From assembly GCA_965178125.1 (NCBI GenBank), contig OZ237754.1, forward strand, positions 620,001 to 684,000: a stretch of 64,000 nt of DNA. Direction: 5' to 3'. The translations under genes were made by a program, and so were the position numbers. The stretch is from Bilabrum cf. latius. Lineage: Eukaryota; Bigyra: Bicosoecida; Bigyra; Bicosoecida. Shown piece after piece: positions 13,301-24,487 of this stretch; position 1 is the stretch's first letter; every line of letters starts with the position of its first letter. The notes below the pieces were generated by a model. The model saw nothing but the letters and a program-made list of their open reading frames with translations. It ran no database searches and was not told the origin of the DNA.

Positions 13301-16300
13301 GCACCGCCAATGCTCGCTGCGCGGTCCGGACGGCATCTCGCCCATCATCAGACCACAAACCCGCTCTGCCTGAAGGGACCGCGCTCGCTCCAGCCCCTGA
13401 TGCAGCTTGGGTAGCATCATGATGCGCGCTGCTATTGCCACTGCCACTGCCTTCACTACCGCCAGTGTACTTGGTACACTCGCGACGATATTCATCAGTG
13501 GGAGCTACAAAGTCATCCATGAAGATCTCGTAGTCGAGCTGCACCCTCTTCGAGAGCGACTCGGGAGCCTGCCTACCCAGCACCATGGTGAGTGTCGGTG
13601 GCAGGCTCACTATGGACCGATATTGGACAACCCGCGGAGTGCAGATCTATGAAAGAGATAGGGTCGCGCCTTCGATACGTCCGTCTCGAACAGCCGTAAG
13701 TGCTGCTTCAAGGGATCGGTGCGTTGTTGCCCCTTCAGTCGAGCGAATAGCGTCGACTGCAGCACCAACCACGTCGCTGTCAGATAAGGTCCGCCTCATT
13801 TCGCTCAAATCCATGCCTTCGTCTGACGCGAGGTCCTGGTAAATGCCGCTGTACACGCTCGCGGCAATCTGCTAAAATCGACGCGTGAGACCATACCCTG
13901 GCGGCGGCGTACGTTCCTCAGCGTCGCTGCTTGATACACCGGCGCTTGCCGTAGGATGCACCCCTGAATCATCACCAGCAGCAGCACCAGTACTGCCACG
14001 TGCAGCAGCACCCCCGCTGGATTTTGCATTGCCATCACCCGGCTCAGAGGATTCCCCGCTGTCGGCTGCAAGTTTCCACGGAGCTTCCTCCCCAGAGTGA
14101 GAGCCTGCGAGCGCCACGACCAGCCAGGGCCAATCCTGCACAGATCGCACGTGGCCTACCTAAAATTTGTCCACCTCGCGCGCCGGATCCCAGTCCCCGT
14201 CCGGGTCGGCCCACCGCGCCGTGCCTCTCGGCTGCACGGATACAGCGCTAGCAAGGACGGTGGCCTTGGGCAGCACGGTCCCATCAGGCAAGGTGACATC
14301 TCGGGCGAGAGCCACGCTCTGCATCATCGTCTCCACGTCGTTTCGGAGCTCTAGCCGCCTATGCGCGAGCTGTGAATGCGTCAGGCTGTTATCGGTCGAA
14401 CTCTGCTAGGACCCAGCAGCGGTAGCGGCAGCTGCATCGGTTCCAGCGGCACCACTGCTTCTGTCGCCAGGAGACCCTTTCTTTCCTCGCACACCCTCAG
14501 CGTCAACCCGCTCGAAGCCGCGCATCGCGTACTCGATCACCTCCAACACAAACCGCTGGAACTCGCCCGCATCGGACTGTTGCAGGTACGTCGGTGGGGT
14601 CGTTGCCGCAGTCGTCAACATGGTTTTCTGCTTCATGTGGCGCTCGTTTAGATCTTGAGCCATCAAGCCGAACCCAATGGTACCACCAGCGTTCAGCAGA
14701 TCGTCGCGGGTGGGCATGCCATGCACGAAGCCGTCGTCGTCATCCTCATCTGACTCCTCCTCATCCACGCCCAGACCACTGTCAGCTGCATCGCCACCCA
14801 TTTTCCAAGCCACAAGGGGGCGCCAGTGTCTGTAGCGCAATGTGTTTCTCGCTATGGGGTCCTCAGGGAGCGATGCGGCAGCGGGGCCAGCAGCGACAGC
14901 AGCAGCACCACCGCTTGAGCTGCCCTGCTCGACTTCAACGGCCACCACGCTTCCATCCCGGGTCAGGTCCAGCTTGTTTGAAATGGATGAATGCCCTTCC
15001 ACTGCAAGCGCTTCTTGCCACTCCACTGAACCAGGCACCATGACCTCGCCGAGATGAGAGCTGAAGTCGACACCGGCCGACGGAAAGCGCCGCATGTTAC
15101 CACCAGCACCCCCGCCAGCAGGCCCGCCGGCCTCGTCCTCTTCTCCAGCAAGGGACTGGACCTCAGCGTCAGAAATCCACGACGTCGCACTCGTGGCAGA
15201 CTTTGTTGACGACTCACGCTTCACCACGGCGGGGGCCAGGATACTGGCTGCACCGAAGTCTCCGAGGCCTGGCAAGTCCGTTCCGTCGGATGGGCTGCGA
15301 TTGGGTTTCAAAGGTGGCGTCGACACTGGAATCCTGCCATCTCCATCTGCAGCCCCTGCTTCCGAAGACCGCTGCAGCACGCCCACTCGCGCCCTGGCTA
15401 CGCCATCCGTAGGAGGCACCGGGGGCGAGCCAGCCTGGGCGTTTGGAGCGACCGCAACCCCAAGGCTGTTCTCTCTGGAGAGCAGGATGGGCGTCTGGGC
15501 CTCGCTCCGGTCCCTCAGCAAGCCACCGCCAGCAGGACCCCTCATCGTCCTGTGCTCCCGCACGATCTTCGCCCGCTCCGACTGCTGCGCCCTGCGCCTG
15601 GCCTGCCTCGCTGCAGCGATGGCCTAGCGCGGAGCGTCGTTGCTGAATGTGTCGAAGCTGTCAATCTTGTTCAGGTTACCAGCGCTCACAGCAGCCAGTG
15701 CCACGATCACGTCGGACGGCAGCTGCGTCTTCCTCGGACCGTACAGCATGAGCCCGAACAGCTTTCGCAGCTCCCACAGGACCGAAGCAGCCCGCAGGTA
15801 GTCCCTGGCCAACCGCCGGCCCCACGGACCCCTCCCTTCGTCCACGGCTGCCTCTTTGGCTCTCTGGACGTCGTCTGTGAGATTTGCCTCGGAGCTCAGC
15901 ACGAGCTCGCGAATGCTTCGAGTGTGGAGCATCGCAACCAGGGCGGCGTTGGCGTAGCAGGTGTTGCCGACATTTGCCAGTCCGACAAGGTCTGCTGATT
16001 GCCGAGACTAGTTGTATCCGCACGAATTCTTGCGGGATGCATCGATCTGGACCGATGCAGTGCCCTGCACCTTGGCCTTGAGTGCCCTTTCCTCGTCCCC
16101 ATCGGGTTGCTCCCTGTGCGCGCTGATGGCCTCCTGGTACGCCTTCTCTCCAGCGGCGATGACGCGGGCGATGGCACGGGCGCGGTACCTCTTTGTGATG
16201 GCACCCGTGGCTGGCAGAACCAGGGACAGGGAGGATGCCTGCCTGTCGAGTCCTGTGCTTCTAGCAGTGCCAGCAGTGTCCCTAGGACTCAGCGAGTCCT

Positions 16301-18441
16301 CCAGTTCGGCCGAGAGGGCCTTGTGCAGGTCATTGTCTATGAAGAGACCCTTCGCGGTGCCCCCTGCATACTCCCAGGCGCGGTTCCGAAGCTCCAGCTC
16401 AGTCTTTGCGTGCACTCTCAGCTGTTGCTGGCCTGCCCTGTCCTGCCGGAGCACCTGGGCACAGAACAGAAAGCACCCGAACCGAGCGGCTCCTGGCATG
16501 TACTTGACCAAGTCAGGCGAGCTGTATTGCGTCGCATCCCCCGACAACATTTGCATCATCATTTCCTCCCTATGCTACCGAATCGCGATCTCGTATTTGA
16601 CATTGTCGCCGATGACCTGCGCCGCCTCCCCCAGCACTCCCTCCAGGCCGCCTCCTAGCACGCGGTCCACGATGAGCGAGTTCATGGTCAGGGGGGAGGA
16701 CATCACGGGCATTCCGGATAATCCATCGAGCAGTTGGTCCTGAAATTCATCGGCATCAAGGTCATCAAGCAGTGGCAGCGCCTTTGCTTCCTCGTCCACA
16801 GCGGCATCCGTCATGCTCTGCAGCCTCACGGCCTGTTCAAGATGGAAGAGTCTTTGGCCCCGAGCGAACGCTAGCTTGTGGTCCAATGAGCCGAGTACTG
16901 CACGGGTATAGGCAGTCATCTCGGCTAGTCTCATGCGCCACATGCCACGTGTAGCGGGGTCTGTTGAGAGGTTGCCCGGGAGAGTGAGCACACTCACACC
17001 GTTGGGCAGCTTCTGCACCTTGCAGCCCCAGAGCGCTGCGTGTCGCAAGAGATCCGCCTTGTCCCAGGCATCCATGGTTTTCGTGCTTCCAACCGGATCG
17101 CACGCTGTGCCAGGACCGGTCCATGCCCCGCCCTCGAGCTCCCTTCGCACGATGGGATCCTCGTCGTCTCCCTCCAGACCGTACATCCTTGCCGACGCTC
17201 TGTGGATCTTGGCAACATCGCCCACCCAGGCGGCACCTTCTGGCTGCATCGCCGGCGACTGCATCCAACTTCGGCCAAACGCAAATCCACAGGAAGGCGC
17301 AGGCTCACTTGGGACGCTTGCAGCACCTCCCGTGGTAGCCGACGACCCAGGCGCGCCAGCACCAGCACCAGCAGCGCTCGAGGCAGCCCCGCTCTCGGCT
17401 GCGTGCACCCTCTCAGGCCGCGCGGGCGAGTACTTTCCATCGATGGAACCGTCTAGCTCTTCATGGATCCAAGGGCCTTGCCCTGGAGCGATGGCCTCGA
17501 GTGCCGCGTCCATCTCCAGCCGGATGCGGGCTGCACGGTCGTGCGCGAGGTCCGGGGCAGCTGCCGACTCGGGGCCGCTGCTTGCCGATGCGGCTGCGCT
17601 GCTGTTGGAGGTACTCGGTAAATCGTTTTCTGTGGCCTCGAGCCCGGCTGAAAGCAGGCACATGAGAAAGCGCAGGCGGTGCAGCATCGGGCTGTCCTTG
17701 CGGCTGCGCATCTGCGCGCAGATCTAGGACACCAGACCCGGCACCAGCAATGCGTGGACACTCCTTCCAACTCTTCCACTTGAAAATGTCATAGCAGCAG
17801 CACCAACGCCTGCTTTCTCGCCGAAGTCTGCAACCGGCTTGGATCGACTGATGCTTGCCAGCTAGAAGCGAGCATCACCGAGCTCTATCGCACTTCCTTG
17901 GCTCATGCTAGTCCCCTCTGCAGTCTGATTGGTATCTGAATATCCTTTTGATGTTATTTGACCCGTTTCAGACCGTGGGTTGAGGTCCTCTGCAATAATT
18001 GTGGGAAAAATTGGAGTGGCAAAAACAGGCGAAACAGTAGAATCTTCAAGCTGTGCGATAAGCGCGGTCATAAACGGACTTGGACTCACCTTGTAGCTGA
18101 AATGGCCCAGCTTCCATTCGCAGCCAGTACGCCCCGGAGGTGCTGTGCCCGGCAACTGCCCATCGTCCGCGGCCAGCTGCGCCACCAAGGCTTAAGTCTG
18201 GAGATTCCAGCAAATATCTCTTCACCCCAACCTGACCCTAGTCTAGACCGGCGGCATCTGGAATCTACATGCTAATATGCATCCAAATTTCAGCGAGTGA
18301 GAATTCATTGGAACCCCCTTTTGGCCAGCTGTTGAGGAAACCCGCCAATGGGTCGATCTTTCCGGCCGGCAGAATGGCAAACTGTTGCCTCGCCGCCGCA
18401 AGGTCCTGATCTGAAATCTTATGTGACTCAGAGCCCATCAT
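10314..18441 (-). CDS. USP25/28-like ubiquitin-specific protease, about 2675 residues
   Basis: Cysteine protease that removes ubiquitin. Exons 18441-18090 and 17989-10314, one 100-nt intron (GTGAGT...TTGCAG), stop TGA. Cys box VGLANVGNTCYANAAL (Cys about residue 795, at 15957-15959); QQSDAGEFQRFVLEV; His box near residue 1797 (AGHYYAYA), then WVKYNDENVT and a WEKVVRDAEG motif. A helical insert between the PPTLT strand and the VYRVRAVVIHDG strand, and the WEelVRD motif, are the layout of USP25/28. About 21 in-frame TAG codons lie in one frame over 7.7 kb (for example 16575, 16008, 15624, 14406, 13872, 12435, 12111, 11148), one of them ten codons upstream of the Cys-box GLANVGNTC. USP25/28 have about 1050 residues; here there is a 790-residue N-terminal extension and a long helical C-terminus. 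It starts 143 bases from the next gene, head to head. Confidence 0.92.
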
Positions 18442-18584
18442 GCCCCTACACTCTGCCTTCTAGTGGCGGTCGATGGCAAATGTGCGTCGTTCCCGAGCCG
18501 AGATTGGGTGGTGGTTCGTGATGGAACTTTCGCTAAAGTTCTTCCCAGCGTTCGGTATTGAGCTCTCTCAACACAGCTAGGAGT
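18442..18584. promoter_or_regulatory. 143-bp bidirectional promoter region
   Basis: Lies between the ATG of the USP gene (minus) and the ATG of the membrane protein gene (plus). Such short spacing implies shared control. No motif recognised. Confidence 0.5.
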
Positions 18585-19694
18585 ATGCCTGATCACGTCT
18601 ACTACAATACGTTGGCGGTTGTTGCCGCTGCGTCCAGCCTGTCTGTGCTTGGCATGGTAGATCCGTACGGTAGCCTGTTCACGGGGCCGCTGTTTCTTGG
18701 ATAGGAACTGTTTTCATCGCCATGGCAGTCTTTTTTGAGCCCGCCAGTGCATTCGCATTTGCGAGGATTCATGGCTACAGTGTTTGGAATTGTTGGTTGG
18801 TACGTTGGCTGCGTGGTGAGCGGGAGGACCGCAAGCGGCGGGTTTCGCGCGGCCTCCGCAATCGGCCGCTTCGTCTGGGGAACTGCTGCAATCGGGATAT
18901 GCTATGCTGCAGGAGGCCCAGCGGGTTTAATTGCTGTGCTCACGCTTGTGGACCTTGCCTCTGGGGCGCATCTATGGTTGGTGCGGTCACAGAACGAGAA
19001 GCGGCGGCAGAAGTTCAAGGCATCCCTGGAACCCGAGACAGAGCAAGGCGGCGCGATGGAGCAAGCCATGCGACTGGTTCGTAACAAGTAGAGAGAAGAT
19101 GAGGAGAAGGCGAGGATCAAGGCAGCGGGGGGTGGCGGCAAGCAAGGCCACTTCGCGAGCGTGTACGTGCACCCGATGGTTGGCGTCCCCGTGGCGGTGC
19201 TGCTGCTCGTGAGACCCAAGGTCGCCGTGCAGTACGCCGGGCAGTTCGCTGCGCAGCTGCTGGGGGGCGGGCCGGGTGCCACCGGCGTGGGATCAGTGCC
19301 GGGGTCCAGGTGGGGCGTGGGGGCTGGCGGGGAACCGGAGTGGCTGGCTCCTGGTGTGACGAGTGGTGATGTGGCGAGTGAGGACGGTGGGTTGGCTGCG
19401 CTGGGCGAGGGCGAGTCTTGGGAGGTGTGGGCTCGGCTGTCCGCGGTGCAGATGCTCCTGTTCTCGTTCGCTATGATGAACGTTCGGTCGATGGATTTCT
19501 TCGCTTCGCTGCTCATGCGGGGCATGGTCCTGGCTGGATGCGTAGTTGCTGTGCTCCTGGGTGCGAGCCCGGGAGTGCTTGTGCTGTACGCAGCGCCGCA
19601 TCTGGTGTCCTTGCCCCTGTCACTCGCCGAGCTTGGGGCAGCGGGCTGGTCTGGCTGGCAGAGCGGGGGACAGTCCAAGGTCAAGGCTTCGTGA
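18585..19694 (+). CDS. multi-pass membrane protein, unknown family
   Basis: One exon, 369 residues, ATG 18585 to TGA 19692-19694. In-frame TAG at 18702-18704 and 19089-19091. The first half has three or so hydrophobic segments (FMATVFGIVGWYVGCVV; the FVWGTAAIGICYAAGG region; LIAVLTLVDLASG). A charged cytosolic stretch rich in Lys, Glu and Arg follows and contains the second TAG. Then more membrane segments follow (MVGVPVAVLLLV; LLFSFAMMNV; MVLAGCVVAVLLG). I do not recognise the family. The upstream ATG was chosen because the frame is open from there and the head-to-head spacing fits. Confidence 0.72.
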
Positions 19695-20029
19695 GCTGGG
19701 CCTATGATTGAATACATGGCGTAGGTTTGGGGCCAGAATGTCGTTGAAAAGGTTGTGAATAGTCTGCGCTGGGGTGCAAGCGAGCAAGAGAATCTGTGAA
19801 CCGAGGCCCTGTGGCGCCGCGCAGTTGATCGTTCCGCAAGGGCTCCTGGTTTCTGCCCAACACTTCATCTGCAACCTCTAAACAGCACGCTCCTAGGTTT
19901 TGTCCCAGAATCCAGGCAAAAAGAGTATCTAAGTCACCTCCAGGTGAATTCGGGGAAAGCGTTATTTGATCGCTTGGCTGCGTCGAAAGCTTGGGTCGAC
20001 GGCTCTGTTACCTCCGCTTTCTATTCGCC
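19695..20029. other. intergenic, no gene seen
   Basis: 335 bases between the membrane protein stop and the next ATG, both plus strand. No supported ORF or RNA. Confidence 0.45.
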
Positions 20030-23000
20030 ATGTATGGCACTACGGATGACCCCTTCGGCGGAGCTTCGGATTCGCCGAACCCTTTTAGAAGACCAGACAT
20101 CAGATCCATACCGCGATCGCCAAGGCATGTGATGTCTCCTTCGCTCCTAGGCAATGAGGGTGGCTCGCCGTCGCTTTCTCACACGAATAGCGGCATTTAC
20201 GATTACCGGAATCTAGGTGTCAATGGCGATATTACCTCAAATAGCATTGATGCATCCGGTTTGACCCCACGGCGAGCCTCCGATGAGGTGCGCTTCGCAC
20301 GTGAAGTAGCGCAGCTGCAGGAGCAAGATTTCGGTCCAGAGCAGGCCAGGTGAGACTTCTCACGTCGCTAACTTGCGCAAAGCAACGTCGTCATTTGCAT
20401 GCCACACCGATAACTTCGCGTTCCGACTCGATTCACCCTTTGTACCCGCAGTGCGACCTGCCCTTGCTGCGCCAAGGGCGGCTGCTGCTATCCGTCCGTC
20501 CGGTGCGGCATGATCGCAGGCGTATCAACGACTTTGGCCCTCATTGCTATCATTTTAAGTGTTTGGCTAGGAGCTCCGAGGATTGGAGACGACGCAGTCG
20601 CGGCCACGACCCTGAAGTTTCTGCAGGTGAACATCAGCAACCCCGACGCGGATTCCTTCCAACTGGACTCTCTTATCGAGATATCCGGCCTCAAACCGGT
20701 GTCAGCTCGCATGCACGCTTTCGATGCCACGCTGCTGTACAACGGCAAAGCCATGGCAACGACCCGCCTGCCGGCGATGGAAGTGAAGGCAAACAAGGTG
20801 AACGTGCTTCCCTCCTCGGCGCGGGCCAAGGTGACGGACGTGACGGTGTTCAACCAATTCAACGAGGCTATCTTGCAAAACGAAGAGGTAGAGATGGGAG
20901 TGAAGGGCAAGCTGAGCATCACCACGAGGGCCAAGCACCTGCGGAACGTGGTCATCAAGGGCCTTCACCTCGACAAGACGGCCACCCTTAGAGGTTCCGC
21001 AGGATTGCGCGGCGCCCAGGTGCGGGCGATCTCGATGGCTGATAGCACCCCTGAGCACCTCAGGGTGGCCCTCGCCGTAGAGGTGAACAACCCCAGCACG
21101 GTGTCCATCGCCGGTCTCGGCACCATGTGCCTGGACGTCTACTACAGGGGGGAGAAGATGGGCCGCATGTCCTCTTTGAACACTTCCCTACCTCGAGGGA
21201 ACAGCACCCTGCACGTGTCCGGAGAACTGGTCGCAGGGAACATGACGGACACGGACGACCTGATCAGCCGATTCCTGGACGGCCTGTCCACGACGGTGCA
21301 GAACAGAGGCATCATGTGCCAGGGCGCCTCCCCCCTGTTTGGCCCAGCCGCCAGCACCCTCAACCTGCAGATCCAGTTCCCCGGAAACCCCACGCCGCTG
21401 GTGGACGGTCTCATCGTCGACGGCCTCTCTATGATGCCAAAGGAGGACGGCTCCGTGGACATGCAGCTGAATGCCACCGTCACCGTCAACTCGCCCCTGG
21501 GTCCCAACGCACCCATCGTGGTGGAGGACATTGCCATGGACGCAGAGCTCATGGGAGCGGGCATGGACGTGGGACAGCTGCACGTGCCCAAGACAAAGGT
21601 GCCCGGGGGAGGGAAGGTCTCCTTCGGAGTGGTGCCCGGTGGGTACAGGCCCGCGAGGCAGGTGCACTGGAACAGGGGCGACGCACTTGCGGTGGCTACA
21701 GGCTCGGGCCCCCCCGTGCCGCCCACTGTCAAGCAAAACGTGACGCTGGCCCTGCAGAGCACACTCAACCTCGCGTCCCACGGCTAGGCCATGGGCGACT
21801 TTGTGTCCGAGTTCATCCGCTCCGATGAGGTGGACGTTGCTCTGGTTGGAAGCGACGACCAGGCCATGCGCGTTACGCTGACGTCAGCGCTCGGACCGCT
21901 CCACCTGCACGTCCCCGTGACGGCGCGATCCAAGCTGCCGGGCATGCGGAACTTTCCCGAGGTTCTGGTGTCCGATTTCAACCTCCTGGGTCCGACTCCC
22001 GACGGGAAGGGGCTCATCGCCTCGAACCTGGTAACCCTGCTGAACCCTTCGCCCGTCGAGGTGCGCATGGGAGATAGGGTGCAGTTTGGTATTTACAGCG
22101 CGGAGAGCGGACGCAGGATGGGCAGCATGGTGGCGTTTCACACCGACCTCCCGCCCGGCCTCTCCGTGCTTAACATGTCGGGGGTCATCGAGCCTGCCCC
22201 CGGCGGGCTGCAGGACATGTCCCAGCTCTTCTCCAACTACCTCACCGGCAAGGACACTAAAGTGGCGGTGCGGGGTGAGAACGTGACCTTTGGCGGGGGA
22301 ATCGACACGCCGTCCTGGCTGATGAAGGCCGTGAGGAACATCAGCATGTCCACGGTGATGCCGGGAGCCAAGAACCTGACGCTCACCACGGGGCTGGGCC
22401 TCACTGACCTCAACATGTCGTTCGTGCCTCCCAAGGGCGCGCCACCGCACCCAGACCCCTCCACGTTCGTCCCCCTGTCCAGCTCCACGGTCCATGGCAC
22501 GGTCCACGTGCCCTTCTCCGACGTGCCCATGGACATCCTTGAGATGAACGTGACGTTCGAGTACTGCAACTTGGAGACGGGGGAGCCTTTCGCCAGGGTC
22601 CGGGGGGTGCACCAGAAGTGCGACTACAAGCCGTTTGCCAAGCCGGGGCCGGGCACCGCCGCGGGTACGATCGACATCTTTTTGACGCCAGCCTATCTCG
22701 AAGTGGTCAACGAGGAGCTCATGAAGGACTTCGTGGCGCAGATCGTGCTCACCCCAGCTGCCCACATGCTGATGAGGTCCAATGCATCGCAGCTGATCAA
22801 GGTGCCTGTAGGCGAGCTGGTGATATCGGGGATTCAGCTGGAGCAGGAGGTGATTGTACCTGGGTTGGATGGATTCTCGGACCCTCCCATTCTGGTGCTG
22901 GACCAGGACATCGTGGGCAGCACAAACACCACCATCCTGGCCGTGTCAGACCTAGAAATCAGAAACCCTTCCATCATCAACGGGCTCTTCACCACGGTGA

Positions 23001-23722
23001 CCCTGGACATGATGTATCTCGGCGAGAAAGTCGCCGAGCAGATTCTCCCCGCCTTTGATCTGCTGCACGGGGTCAACCACCTTAACGCCCAGACCATCCT
23101 CATCCCCCCACCCGACGACCCGGAGCACAAGGCCCAGCACGAGGCATTTAGGGGATTCGTGTCGAGTTACTTGGTGGGGAACAGCACCCACGTGGAGCTG
23201 AAGGGGTTCGCGGAGAGCACACCCGTGCCGCTGCTGTCCAAGGCGTACGACGGTTTCCATACGTTCGTCAGCATCCCCGGCTCCAAGACACCGCTGGTGG
23301 TCAACGCCACACTGGACGTGCTCGAGTGGAAAGACGGGGACGTGCTGGGGCAAGTGTTCATGGCCAATCCCACGGGAGTGGAGATTTAGGTCATCGACAG
23401 CAAGCTGTACATCTACGGCTGCAGCGACGAGCTCAAGAACACGACGTGCCTCGAGTTTGACTACTCCGCCCCGATCGGACTGTTCTCTGACAAGTCCTTC
23501 AAGGACGCTCCCGTGGTGATTCCCCCGCACACGACTCGCCTGACCCCGGAGAAGCCCTTCAGGCTGCTTGGAGACCAGGGGGCCAGGCTGATCCAGCAGC
23601 TGATCGACGACGGCGCCGCCAACACCGCCATCAGCGGTAACTTCACCATGCTGCAGGGGCAGGTGGAAATCAACGTGGAGTACGCAGAGGAGAACATCCT
23701 CACGTACGCGAAGCTAGCCTGA
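20030..23722 (+). CDS. single-span membrane protein with tandem LEA2/DUF3712-like domains
   Basis: Exons 20030-20349 and 20452-23722 (intron 102 nt, phase 2), 1196 residues, TGA stop. The cytosolic N-terminus is rich in Pro/Ser/Arg. A Cys cluster (CPCCAKGGCCYPSVRC) precedes one hydrophobic span (VSTTLALIAIILSVWL). The rest is a chain of beta-rich domains with repeats of the type 'V.V.NP....V...g...F.iy..G..mG', as in LEA14/WHy and fungal DUF3712 (Tag1-like) proteins. Many Asn-X-Ser/Thr sites (NIS, NTS, NMT, NVT) suggest a lumenal or outer face. TAG at 21785-21787 and 23387-23389. At the second, the comparison VEVRMGDRVQFGIYS with VEI-TAG-VIDSKLYIYG puts TAG opposite Arg, which fits a polar residue. 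Likely vacuole or endomembrane protein; the exact role is unknown. Confidence 0.85.
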
Positions 23723-24305
23723 TTGGGTTGCTGCAGGCGGTGTGTGCGAAGCGCTGGGGGACCAGTTGAATTGACCCTGCAGCACAGGCGAGGTATGGCC
23801 ACATCTTATGGCAGCCAGGATCCAGTCTGTCGACTTGATGTTGAATGTGCCCATGCGCGGTGCGCGTTGGTAGCTGAAGACACAAGCCATGGCCTTGCGC
23901 ACTCTTTGGTCTAGCAGCTTCGCCCACCCCTCAGTTCGGCTGGTTTGGGCAGATCTTATCGTCGATTCAGGAGTGGCGTCACTATCTGGGTTGATTGCAT
24001 ATTTCTTGTTTGGTTTGCTTGAGACCCAGCTTTCGCGTCAGTTATGCATTATTGACGATCGCCCCAAGACGTTCGGAGCTATCTGCCCTGCAACTTACAG
24101 AATCATCAACACATACGCCTTATCACGCATGCAATTTAGGAAATTGAAAACCAATATCTAGTTGGAATAGTGGCTCTGGAGTAGCCCAGACGCGAGTGAG
24201 GGGAAACCACTCTATTCAGCCCATAAGAATGTCATGTTCTACATATCTATTTGTAAATGATTTGTATTCACAAATTTTGTTCGATTTGTGTAGTCACACA
24301 GTGTT
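23723..24305. other. intergenic, no gene seen
   Basis: 583 bases between the LEA2-like gene and the tRNA. AT-richer in its second half. A short open stretch at 23889-24161 has no family features. Confidence 0.45.
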
Positions 24306-24376
24306 GGCCCGCTAGTATAGTGGTAAAACTTCACGTTGTCGCCGTGACGTCCCGGGTTCGATCCCCGGGCGGGTCG
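24306..24376 (+). tRNA. tRNA-Asp(GUC)
   Basis: 71-nt cloverleaf. The acceptor stem GGCCCGC pairs with GCGGGTC. The D-loop has AGTGGTAA. The anticodon stem TCACG/CGTGA closes loop TTGTCGC, so the anticodon is GTC. The T-arm is CCGGGTTCGATCCCCGG. Internal A and B box motifs (TAGTATAGTGG and GGTTCGATCC) are present. A T5 run follows directly as a pol III terminator. No intron. The discriminator base is G. It does not decode UAG. Confidence 0.93.
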
Positions 24377-24381
24377 TTTTT
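24377..24381 (+). terminator. RNA polymerase III T5 terminator
   Basis: Run of five T immediately after the tRNA-Asp 3' end, the usual pol III stop. Confidence 0.7.
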
Positions 24382-24487
24382 GTTTTCGAGTGCGCCGCGT
24401 TTGCGCGTGTTGGTGCAGGCAAGCTCGCTTCCATTTATATTATCAGTATGACGCTGACTACTTACGTATTCGTTTCTCGGCGATCAA

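Noticed and set aside
23889-24161. 90-codon plus-strand ORF
   Set aside because: AT-rich intergenic stretch, no homology pattern, and its apparent end is TAG, so it is not even closed in this code.
24306-24376. The tRNA as a UAG suppressor
   Set aside because: The anticodon is GUC (Asp). The UAG-decoding tRNA must lie elsewhere.
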